NCBI GenBank assembly: GCA_022775005.1
Contig: JALFJR010000076.1
Coordinates: 1-34,910, forward strand
From: Parabacteroides sp.
GTDB lineage: Bacteria; Bacteroidota; Bacteroidia; Bacteroidales; Tannerellaceae
Direction: 5' to 3'
DNA length: 34,910 bases
Shown: one piece after another, positions 1 through 7,077 of the stretch
Layout: each line of letters begins with the position of its first letter
Position numbering within the stretch: position 1 is the stretch's first letter
Translations under genes and position numbers: made by a program
The notes under the pieces: model-generated
Database searches by the model: none
Told to the model about the DNA's origin: nothing
Seen by the model: only the letters and a program-made list of their open reading frames with translations

Positions 1-684
1 AAGAACGTGAACGGCAACTACAGCGCCAACGCCCGGGTGATCTTCAACTCTCCGCTGAAGAACAAGAAATTCTCGGTCAACTCGATGACGATGGCCTCCT
101 TCAGCAACAGCAACGGCTACATCAACGAGGCGAAAAACACCAGCAAGAACACCGTGCTCAGCGAACGGGCAGGGATCGACTTCCGTTCCTCCTACCTCGA
201 CTTGGGTGTGAACGGAAACTTCCGCTACAACAAGGCACGCAACAGCTTGCAGGGACAGAACGACCAAGACACCTATAATTATGGGGTCGGCGGTACGACC
301 ACCATCTACCTGCCTTGGGACATCAAGCTGGAAAGCGACATCACCTGGAGCACCAACTCCGGTTATGGCGAGGGCTATGAGCAGAACGAGGTGCTCTGGA
401 ACGCCTCCATCTCGAAGTCGTTCCTGAAGGGCAACCAAGGCACCCTGCGCTTGAAGGTGTATGACATGCTGCAACAGCGCAGCAACATCTCTCGTACGGT
501 GACGGCCAACTACATCCAAGACGCGGAGTATAACACCCTGAGCAGCTACTTCATGGTGCACTTCATCTATCGCTTCAGCATCTTCAAGGGTGGAGCCAGC
601 GCCAGCGATATGAAACGTCCGGGTCCAGGTGGCGGTAGAGGTCCGATGGGCCCGCCTCCCGGAGGTGGTCCCGGAAGATTCTAA
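1..684 (+). CDS. Outer-membrane beta-barrel / TonB-receptor-like protein, C-terminal part
   Basis: The reading frame is open from the first base of the window, so the 5' part of the gene lies outside it. The visible 227 residues alternate polar and aromatic residues in strand-like stretches, as in the C-terminal barrel of Bacteroidetes outer-membrane receptors (OMP_b-brl_3 / TonB-dependent type). The barrel is followed by a Gly/Pro/Arg-rich tail of about 25 residues (GPGGGRGPMGPPPGGG) ending in a terminal Phe. A C-terminal Phe is typical of proteins inserted by the BAM machinery. The plug domain and any carboxypeptidase-like domain would be upstream. The substrate cannot be inferred. The next gene is a two-component kinase 184 bp downstream with a long palindrome between them, so co-transcription is doubtful. 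The barrel call is good; the exact family is less sure. Confidence 0.75.
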   Translation, partial: KNVNGNYSANARVIFNSPLKNKKFSVNSMTMASFSNSNGYINEAKNTSKNTVLSERAGIDFRSSYLDLGVNGNFRYNKARNSLQGQNDQDTYNYGVGGTTTIYLPWDIKLESDITWSTNSGYGEGYEQNEVLWNASISKSFLKGNQGTLRLKVYDMLQQRSNISRTVTANYIQDAEYNTLSSYFMVHFIYRFSIFKGGASASDMKRPGPGGGRGPMGPPPGGGPGRF

Positions 685-699
685 ACCATTTTCCAACCT

Positions 700-727
700 G
701 TAGAGACGTAGCGCGCTACGTCTCTAC
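700..727. repeat. Perfect 28-bp palindrome (REP-like or terminator)
   Basis: Arms GTAGAGACGTAGCG (700-713) and CGCTACGTCTCTAC (714-727) are perfect inverted repeats with no spacer, 15 bp after the barrel gene's stop. There is only a weak T-run after it, so it may be a dispersed palindromic element rather than, or as well as, an intrinsic terminator. Confidence 0.75.
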
Positions 728-868
728 TTAAATCCTAATTATGAAAGAGATAGCTCAAATTTATAATTGATATTTAACAATTCAAGCCCTTAGATTTTAC
801 CTTTTTTATATCAATATTAAAAGAAAACGTGCGTTCTTTGTCGCAGAATAATTGAAGACGAGATTACA

Positions 869-2428
869 ATGAAGAAATCTACAATCTGGTTATTAGCTAT
901 CGTGATGGGGTTTGCCTTCGCAGGATTGCTCTACCTTCAGATCAGCTACGTGAACATCATCTTGAAGACACGTAGCGAGCAATTCAACGACACGGTGAAA
1001 CGCAGCTTGCGCCAAGTGTCGAAGAACTTGGAGCTGGATGAGACCCGCCGATACCTCGAAGAGGACATCGACCGAGAGGAGAACAACTTCATGTATCAAA
1101 ACGCACCCAACGCACAGCGCTTAGGGCAGGTCATCAGCAGCGAACAATATCAACTGCAAATCAAAGATGCGAACGGCTCGATCCAACGCTTAGAGATGCA
1201 AAGCTTCAGCTCGCACAAGTTCGAGCCGCACACCTCAATCTCCAATCGCCCTTCGGCCAACAGCATCGTCAACACCTCCAAGGACCTGCAAAAAACCCTC
1301 AAGCGGCGCTATCAATACCAAGGCGGATTGATCGAGGAGGTGATTCTCAACATCCTCTACACCGCCAACTTGAAGCCGATCGAGGAGCGCATTGATTTCA
1401 AGAAATTGGATAATTACCTGAAAAGCGAGTTTTTGAACAACGGATTGAACCTTCCCTACGTCTTCTCCGTTATCAATAAAGATGGCAACGTGGTATATCA
1501 AAGCACGGAGGTCAGCAAGCAACCCATCGCATCCGATGTGGTGACCCAGGTGCTTTTCCCGAACGACCCGCCCTCGAAGTTGAACTACCTCAGGGTCTAT
1601 TTCCCGACAAAGAGCAACTACATACAAAGCTCGATCAACTTCATCGTGCCGTCGGTGATCTTCTCGCTGATCCTGCTGATCACCTTCGTGTTCACCATCT
1701 TCATCGTTTTCCGCCAGAAGAAACTGTCGGAGATGAAGAACGACTTCATCAACAACATGACGCACGAGCTGAAAACACCGGTCTCCACCATCTCGTTAGC
1801 CGCGCAGATGCTGAAAGACTCGGACATCACAAAGAGCCCGGATGTGTTCAGGCACATCTCAGGCGTGATCAACGACGAGACCAAACGATTAGGTTTCTTG
1901 GTAGAGAAGGTATTGCAGATGTCGTTGTTTGAAAGGCAAAAGGCGACCTTGAAGCTGAAAGAGCTGGACGCGAACGACCTCGTGGCCAACGTGGCGAACA
2001 CCTTCGTCTTGAAGGTCGAGAAATATGGCGGCTCGTTAGACATTGATTTGCAAGCGACCGACTCGAATATTTATGTGGACGAGATGCACATCACCAATGT
2101 CTTGTTCAACCTGATGGACAACGCCGTGAAGTATCGCCGCCCAGACGTGCCCCTCGAACTGATGAGCCGCACCTGGAACGAGAACGGCAAGCTGCTGATC
2201 TCCGTCGAGGACAATGGTATCGGCATCAAGAAGGAGTATCTGAAAAAGGTATTCGATCGCTTCTTCCGCGTGCCCACCGGCAATGTGCACGACGTGAAAG
2301 GCTTCGGTTTGGGCTTGGCCTATGTGCGCAAGATCATCGAAGATCATAAAGGATCCATCCGCGCCGAAGTGGGCAACGGTGGAATAGGAACGAAATTTAT
2401 TATTACATTACCTCTTATAAAAAGTTAG
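869..2428 (+). CDS. rprX: Sensor histidine kinase, RprX-like
   Basis: Membrane-bound sensor kinase of 519 residues that would autophosphorylate and pass the phosphate to the response regulator encoded 2 bp downstream. There are two membrane segments, at about residues 6-27 and 258-281, with a periplasmic sensor region of about 230 residues between them. The cytoplasmic part holds the H-box NNMTHELKTPVSTI with phospho-acceptor His299, the N-box NLMDNAVKY, the G1 motif DNGIGI and the G2 motif GFGLGLAYV. This is a complete HisKA/HATPase_c pair without PAS or HAMP domains. Length, architecture and partner fit RprX of Bacteroides fragilis, which is known to work with RprY. The name is assigned by recognition, not alignment. 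The start ATG follows an A-rich leader, as is usual in this phylum. Confidence 0.88.
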   Translation: MKKSTIWLLAIVMGFAFAGLLYLQISYVNIILKTRSEQFNDTVKRSLRQVSKNLELDETRRYLEEDIDREENNFMYQNAPNAQRLGQVISSEQYQLQIKDANGSIQRLEMQSFSSHKFEPHTSISNRPSANSIVNTSKDLQKTLKRRYQYQGGLIEEVILNILYTANLKPIEERIDFKKLDNYLKSEFLNNGLNLPYVFSVINKDGNVVYQSTEVSKQPIASDVVTQVLFPNDPPSKLNYLRVYFPTKSNYIQSSINFIVPSVIFSLILLITFVFTIFIVFRQKKLSEMKNDFINNMTHELKTPVSTISLAAQMLKDSDITKSPDVFRHISGVINDETKRLGFLVEKVLQMSLFERQKATLKLKELDANDLVANVANTFVLKVEKYGGSLDIDLQATDSNIYVDEMHITNVLFNLMDNAVKYRRPDVPLELMSRTWNENGKLLISVEDNGIGIKKEYLKKVFDRFFRVPTGNVHDVKGFGLGLAYVRKIIEDHKGSIRAEVGNGGIGTKFIITLPLIKS

Positions 2429-2430
2429 TT

Positions 2431-3162
2431 ATGGAAGAAAAAATGAGAATCTTCTTTTGCGAAGACGATGAGAATTTGGGTATGCTCCTGAGAGAATACC
2501 TGCAAGCGAAAGGGTATGAAACAGACCTCTTCTCCGATGGCGAGGCCGGATACAAAGGCTTCACAAAAGGAAAATACGATCTGTGTGTATTAGACGTGAT
2601 GATGCCGAAGAAAGACGGCTTCACCTTGGCACAGGAGATCCACTCGATCAATCCTGAAATCCCCATCATCTTCCTGACGGCTAAGACACAGAAGGAAGAC
2701 ATTCTTGAGGGCTTCAAGCATGGCGCTGACGACTACCTGACGAAGCCCTTCAGCATGGAAGAGCTGCTCCTGCGCATAGAGGCAATCCTTCGTCGTGTGA
2801 AAGGCAAGAAGCTGAAAGACATTCCTTTCTACAAGCTGGGAGGCTTCTTGTTCGACACCCAAAAGCAGACGTTGACCATCGGCGAGAAGGTGACGAAGCT
2901 GACCACCAAGGAGTGCGAGCTGCTGGGCCTGCTCTGCGCGCACGCCAACGAGGTGCTGGAGCGCAACTATGCCTTGAAGACCATCTGGGTGGACGACAAC
3001 TATTTCAACGCCCGCAGCATGGACGTATATATCACCAAGCTGCGTAAGCTGCTCAAGGATGATCCGGGCATCGAGATCATCAACATCCACGGCAAGGGCT
3101 ACAAACTGATCACCCCCTCGGGCGATGAGCAAAGCCGCAAAGAGAATATACAAGAGCTGTAA
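2431..3162 (+). CDS. rprY: OmpR-family response regulator, RprY-like
   Basis: DNA-binding response regulator of 243 residues. The receiver domain (about 5-120) has the acidic pocket CEDDEN, phospho-acceptor Asp55 in VLDVMMPKKDG, the LTAK switch region and the KPF lysine. The C-terminal part (about 133-230) is a winged-helix Trans_reg_C domain with the pattern LTTKECELLGLL and the conserved end HGKGYKL. It starts 2 bp after the kinase stop, so the two are surely co-transcribed and form a cognate pair. In Porphyromonas and Bacteroides the RprY family is linked to stress and sodium-pump control; that role is family knowledge and nothing here tests it. A strong hairpin follows 20 bp after the stop. 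Confidence 0.9.
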   Translation: MEEKMRIFFCEDDENLGMLLREYLQAKGYETDLFSDGEAGYKGFTKGKYDLCVLDVMMPKKDGFTLAQEIHSINPEIPIIFLTAKTQKEDILEGFKHGADDYLTKPFSMEELLLRIEAILRRVKGKKLKDIPFYKLGGFLFDTQKQTLTIGEKVTKLTTKECELLGLLCAHANEVLERNYALKTIWVDDNYFNARSMDVYITKLRKLLKDDPGIEIINIHGKGYKLITPSGDEQSRKENIQEL

Positions 3163-3181
3163 GCGATAGTTTGATTGTTAT

Positions 3182-3225
3182 AAATGCCTGTAGCCAAGGA
3201 GATTGCCTGGCTGCAGGCATTTGTT
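3182..3225 (+). terminator. Hairpin terminator after rprXY
   Basis: Arms AAATGCCTGTAGCCA (3182-3196) and TGGCTGCAGGCATTT (3208-3222) pair over 15 positions with one U-G wobble and an 11-nt loop. The U-rich tail is weak (GTTGTAT). It begins 20 bp after the rprY stop. Confidence 0.65.
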
Positions 3226-3384
3226 GTATAGAGCGGAATTAAGTAGTTAAGGAGGTAAGGTAGTAAGGTTGGCGGAGGGGTTGGCATGGGACAATAGCCA
3301 TCCACGGGATGGCGCAATTTTCCCTCACGAGGCAAAAAAACAGGGGGCGACAGGCGGGGCGATCCCGACCTTAACCGCCCGATG

Positions 3385-3410
3385 GCCCCTGCTCCTCTCG
3401 GGGCTTTTTT
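3385..3410 (+). terminator. GC-rich hairpin with T6 tail
   Basis: GCCCC (3385-3389) pairs with GGGGC (3400-3404) around a 10-nt loop, followed directly by six T residues. This is the classic form of an intrinsic terminator on the plus strand. It may back up the rprXY terminator or be left from a lost gene. Confidence 0.55.
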
Positions 3411-3466
3411 CATCCGCGTTCATCCGCGTTCATCCAATTGATTCATCCGCGTTCATCCTCGTTCAT
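3409..3466. repeat. Short tandem decamer repeat TTCATCCGCG
   Basis: TTCATCCGCG occurs at 3409-3418, 3419-3428 and 3442-3451, with variants TTCATCCAATTGA at 3429-3441 and TTCATCCTCG at 3452-3461, then a partial TTCAT. It lies upstream of the promoter of the broken DUF3987 gene. Confidence 0.7.
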
Positions 3467-3504
3467 AATCTTCTTTTTCACAGCGATTTAATACGGGACA
3501 ACCC

Positions 3505-3535
3505 ATTGCCCTGTGTGGGGTTTGACGTAGATTTG
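3505..3535 (+). promoter_or_regulatory. Bacteroidetes-type promoter of the DUF3987 pseudogene
   Basis: TAGATTTG (3528-3535) matches the TAnnTTTG -7 consensus exactly. ATTG (3505-3508) lies 19 nt upstream in the -33 position. Transcription would begin near 3540, giving a leader of about 70 nt before the ATG at 3611. Confidence 0.55.
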
Positions 3536-3610
3536 CGGTGTCGGAAACGAAGCGGTAGCCACCCATCGTCCTGACAGGAAACATCAAAAAACGATTAAAA
3601 TTTTAGCGAT

Positions 3611-5062
3611 ATGAAGCAAACAGACACCCCAGCACATGAGCTATGAGACATCCGCAAAGGAGGATAAGACACTGGACCTGAGCCATTTCCAAAAAAAACA
3701 AGCGAGGAGGAGGCCGAAGAGGCAGCTTCGCAGTGCGCACTCCCCAAGGACAAGTGGCTACCGCTGATCTTCCGTGAGTTGATGCGCAACGCCCCCGAGC
3801 CCTACAAGGTGGCTACCTTCTTCGCCGCCGCCACTTGCCTAAGTTGTGTGGCCACCCGCATCCGGGTCTATTACCCCTACGACGGCCTGAACGAGCATGC
3901 CCTACTGCTGCAGACGATCATCTCGGGCGAGCAGAGCTCCGGTAAGTCATTCGTACGCAACAACATAGAGAAGGGCATCATGGCGCATCTGAGGCGGCGC
4001 GACGAGGAGCAACGCCAGCAAGAGCAGGCCTATCGCGAGATGAAGCAGACGGCCTCGAAGGCAGAGAAGCTGCCCAGTCCCCCACGCACCGTCATCCGCA
4101 CCTGCCCGATCTCGATCTCCATCGCCCAGCTAATCAAGCGGGCCGACGCTCCGCAGCGTTACTTTGGCACGCCGCTCACCCTGTGGTCGTTCACCGACGA
4201 GCTGAGCGCCGCCGTGGAGAGCAACAAGCGGGCCTTCTCGAACATCAAGACCATCGCCCGTACCAGCTACGACCTGCACAGCACCTACGGTGTCGATTAC
4301 CTGAGCGACAATGCCTACTCCGCCACGGTCGATATCCTGCAATGCTCGCTCTACCTATCCACGCCCAGCGCATTGGACGACTACGCCGACAAGTCCTTCA
4401 TCGAGGGTGGCGGCATCACACGCACCATCCTCGTGCCGCTCAGCGACGTGATCGGCGAGGAGGCTCCCCTTTTCAAAACGCTCACCACGGAGCAGCAGGC
4501 CGCCATCGATGCCACCCTGCAGCGGATGGATGCCGATGTCTTTAGCGAGACCACAGGCACCATACAGCCCGAGCTGTTCATCGACATGGAATGGCTATTC
4601 CCCACCGTCCGCGCGTGGTGCAATGAGCAGAACCGCCAGATCCTGCGCTCCGGAAGCCGTGCCCACAACACCTTCTTCAAGCGCTCGTCGGTGTCGGCCT
4701 TCCGCATCGCCACCCTCTGCGCCTATCCCTACGGCTTGGAGAAGGGCTCGCAGCGGCTCTCCATGAAGCATCACAGGCGTGTGAAGCAGATCTACCTCTT
4801 CGCGGCCCAATACATCCTCGACTCCATGCTCCGCAAATGGGGCAAGCGTTACGAGGCGCTGACGCAGCAGCGCATCCCAAGCGAGAGCTAGGTGAGGGTA
4901 CCCCTCTTCGACCAGCTCAGCCCCTCCTTCACGCGCACCCAGCTCGACGAGCTTGTCAAGCGCATCGGGGTCAGCACGCCCACCCGTGTGCTGCTCAGCA
5001 AGTGGAAGGCCAAGGGCTGGATCAAGGAGACCTCAAAGTTCGCGTACGAGAAATTGGCGTGA
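3611..5062 (+). pseudogene. Broken DUF3987-type P-loop (helicase/primase-like) protein
   Basis: Residues of a DUF3987-family protein can be read across this span, but not in one frame. The first ATG (3611) sits in an A-rich leader and stops at a TGA at 3644. A second ATG (3636) in another frame gives coding-like sequence ending at an A8 run (3691-3698). The main body then continues in a third segment, open from 3668 to a TAG at 4889-4891, with a TTG at 3779 as its first candidate start. Conserved-looking sequence (PKDKWLPLIFRELMRNAPEPYK, written here as PKDKWLPLIF then RELMRNAPEPYK) precedes that TTG, so the true start is further up. The body has a Walker A motif GEQSSGKS (3926-3949). After the amber codon the same frame stays coding-like for 56 codons to a TGA at 5060-5062. 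Proteins of this family occur in Bacteroides near mobile and capsule loci; their role is unclear. Decay or sequence error are both possible. Confidence 0.75.
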
Positions 5063-5088
5063 GCGATCACCCTCCCGCAGAAAATTCA

Positions 5089-5133
5089 TCGCCCGGCTTC
5101 TTCCTGATCGAGAAGAGCCGGGCGACGGTTTTA
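5089..5133. terminator. Bidirectional terminator between DUF3987 remnant and cstA
   Basis: TCGCCCGGCT (5089-5098) and AGCCGGGCGA (5116-5125) form a perfect 10-bp stem. GGTTTTA follows on the plus strand and GAATTTTC on the minus strand. It lies between convergent genes, so it can serve the pseudogene and the long dcw-cstA transcript. Confidence 0.6.
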
Positions 5134-5163
5134 CCTGAGATGTTACCTTGTTACCTGTTACCT
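5131..5163. repeat. Four copies of TTACCT
   Basis: TTACCT occurs at 5131, 5143, 5151 and 5158, the last three as part of GTTACCT. It lies just behind the terminator of the broken DUF3987 gene and before the cstA stop. Confidence 0.6.
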
Positions 5164-5186
5164 GCAAAAAAAATGGTTTTAGGGAT

Positions 5187-6605
5187 TCAGCGCTCAATCA
5201 TGACTCTTCTGCGCCACAGGAAGAAGGCGATGGCCAAGCAGCAAGCGATCACGATGCCCGCAATTTGGGAGGGCAACGTAGGTAGATGCAGGCCTTCGGG
5301 AGCCACCAAGATGTAGGTGGAGCAGACGGCATTCATGAACAGGGCCGGCAGCAGGGTGATCCAATAGTTCTTGCGAGCTTGCGCCAGATAGACCGTCAAG
5401 GCCCAAAGCGTGAAGACGGCCAGCGTCTGGTTGGTCCAAGCGAAGTAACGCCAGATCATGTCGAAACCAGCCGCATCTTTCTGGCTATACAACAAGATGC
5501 CAATGGAGACGATAAACATCGGGACACAGATCAACAGCCGCTTCGAGATGGAACGTTGCTCGAGGTGCAAGAAATCAGCCACGATCAAACGGGCAGAGCG
5601 GAACGCCGTGTCGCCCGAGGTAATCGGCGCGGCAATCACACCTAACACAGCCAAAACACTCCCCACCGGACCTAACCAGTCTTTGGTGATCGCATTGACA
5701 ACGACTGCCGCATTGCTCTCGCCCATGCCATTCTCGTGGAAGAAATAGGTGGCCGCAGCCGCCCAGATCAAGGCGACGATGCCCTCCGTAATCATGGCCC
5801 CATAGAACACCGGACGGGCATGACGCTCATTCTGCATGCAACGGGCCATCAAGGGGCTTTGCGTCGCATGAAAGCCTGAGATGGCTCCACAAGCGATGCT
5901 GACGAACATGAAGGGGAAGATCGGCAGGGACGAAGGATGCGTATTGGCCAATCCTTCGGTCAACTCCGGTAAAGCCGGCTGATGCACAAAGAGCATCACC
6001 AAAATACCTATCGCCATGAATATCAATGCGATGGCAAATAGCGGATAGACTTTCCCAATGATTTTATCAACGGGCAGCAGCGTGGCCAACATATAATAGA
6101 GAAAGACCACGATGATCCAAAACGTCGCGTCAAAGCTTTCCGGCGTCAGGTTCGCTAATAGCCCGGCAGGCCCCGCGACGAACACGGCTCCCACCAAAAT
6201 CATCAGGATCACGGTGAAGCCACGCATAAACTGCTTGAAGTTCGTACCCAAATAACGACCTATCAGTTCAGGAAGGCTGAGGCCATCCTGCCGCAAAGAA
6301 AGCGCTCCCGCCAGGAAATCATGCGTAGCTCCCGCAAAGATGCTGCCCAGCACGATCCAGAGGAAAGAGGCTGTGCCAAACTTCGCCCCCATGATGGCAC
6401 CGAAGATCGGGCCTAATCCAGCAATATTCAAAAACTGAATCATAAAAATCTTCCAGGTTGGCAATGGCATATAATCCACACCATCCTGTTTGGTGAATGC
6501 GGGAGTCACCCGTTGAGGATCTACCCCAAAGACCTTCTCCACACATTTCCCATAGGTGAAATAGCCCAGCACAAGGACGAACAAACAAATCGTAAAAGTG
6601 ATCAT
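5187..6605 (-). CDS. cstA: Carbon starvation protein CstA family transporter
   Basis: Inner-membrane protein of 472 residues. It opens with the family signature region: a hydrophobic N-terminus, GVDPQRVTPAF, DYMPLPTWKIFMIQF and NIAGLGPIFGAIMGA, followed by about a dozen hydrophobic helices. CstA proteins take up pyruvate or peptides and are induced on carbon starvation in E. coli; the substrate here is not known. It is shorter than E. coli CstA (about 700 residues), as are many Bacteroidetes versions. The C-terminal third is a short helix bundle ending in a basic tail. The ATG overlaps the stop of the yqeY gene by 4 bp, so it is translationally coupled and is the last gene of the dcw-led transcript. 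The bidirectional hairpin at 5089-5133 closes it. Confidence 0.92.
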   Translation of the reverse strand: MITFTICLFVLVLGYFTYGKCVEKVFGVDPQRVTPAFTKQDGVDYMPLPTWKIFMIQFLNIAGLGPIFGAIMGAKFGTASFLWIVLGSIFAGATHDFLAGALSLRQDGLSLPELIGRYLGTNFKQFMRGFTVILMILVGAVFVAGPAGLLANLTPESFDATFWIIVVFLYYMLATLLPVDKIIGKVYPLFAIALIFMAIGILVMLFVHQPALPELTEGLANTHPSSLPIFPFMFVSIACGAISGFHATQSPLMARCMQNERHARPVFYGAMITEGIVALIWAAAATYFFHENGMGESNAAVVVNAITKDWLGPVGSVLAVLGVIAAPITSGDTAFRSARLIVADFLHLEQRSISKRLLICVPMFIVSIGILLYSQKDAAGFDMIWRYFAWTNQTLAVFTLWALTVYLAQARKNYWITLLPALFMNAVCSTYILVAPEGLHLPTLPSQIAGIVIACCLAIAFFLWRRRVMIER

Positions 6606-7057
6606 GCTTGATTCAACAGACGTTTCACAGCCTCAGAGATCGCACGCCCCTCGGCCTTACCCGCTAAACTCTTCGAAGCTACGCCCATCACCTTGCCCAT
6701 ATCCTTCGGGCCGGCTGCACCTACCTGAGCGATAATCTCCTTCAACACATTTTCCAACTCCTCGGCGGTCATCTGCTTCGGCAGGTAACACTCGATCACG
6801 GCCACCTGCGCCAATTCGGCATCGGCCAGATCCTGACGGCCTTGGCCGGCATACACCCCGGCAGAGTCTTTCCCCTGCTTCACGAGCTTCTGCATGATCT
6901 TCAGGGCATCCGCATCGGTCAAGGTATCGTTTGCTCCAGGAGCCGTCTTGGCCTCTAAGAAGCATTTCTTCACGTTACGTAAAGTCTCTAAGGCAACCTT
7001 ATCTTTTGCCTTCATTGCGTTTTTAATGTCTTCGCTGACTTTCTCAAATAAATCCAT
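6602..7057 (-). CDS. yqeY: GatB/YqeY-domain protein
   Basis: Small cytoplasmic helical protein of 151 residues. It shows the family pattern across its length: an N-terminal helix MDLFEKVSEDIKNAMKAKDK, TLRNVKK, then KLVKQGKDSAGVYAGQGRQD, the helix linker ECYLPKQMTAEEL, and a C-terminal domain with GPKDMGKVMG. The C-terminal half resembles the tail domain of GatB, the amidotransferase subunit that makes Gln-tRNA or Asn-tRNA. Stand-alone YqeY proteins have no firmly known function, although a tRNA-binding role is often assumed. It starts 20 bp after ftsZ ends and overlaps cstA by 4 bp, so it belongs to the dcw transcript. Confidence 0.9.
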   Translation of the reverse strand: MDLFEKVSEDIKNAMKAKDKVALETLRNVKKCFLEAKTAPGANDTLTDADALKIMQKLVKQGKDSAGVYAGQGRQDLADAELAQVAVIECYLPKQMTAEELENVLKEIIAQVGAAGPKDMGKVMGVASKSLAGKAEGRAISEAVKRLLNQA

Positions 7058-7077
7058 TTGTATAGTATTTACTTTAA

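Larger units (their letters stand above)
3163..3610. other. Non-coding stretch between rprY and the DUF3987 pseudogene
   Basis: This stretch of about 450 bp has no convincing gene. It holds the rprXY terminator, a perfect 7-bp hairpin GCCATCC-ACG-GGATGGC at 3297-3313 followed by an AT-rich tail, a second GC-rich terminator-like hairpin, a decamer repeat and a promoter-like site (each of the last three listed separately). The open frames in it have no family resemblance and cross these structures. Confidence 0.6.

Noticed and set aside
3269-3574. 101-codon plus-strand frame over the region after rprY
   Set aside because: It runs through two hairpins and the decamer repeat and has repetitive, non-protein-like composition.
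4837-5316. 159-codon plus-strand frame overlapping the end of the DUF3987 remnant and cstA
   Set aside because: Low-complexity Ala/Arg/His-rich translation in an alternate frame of GC-rich coding DNA, crossing a terminator.
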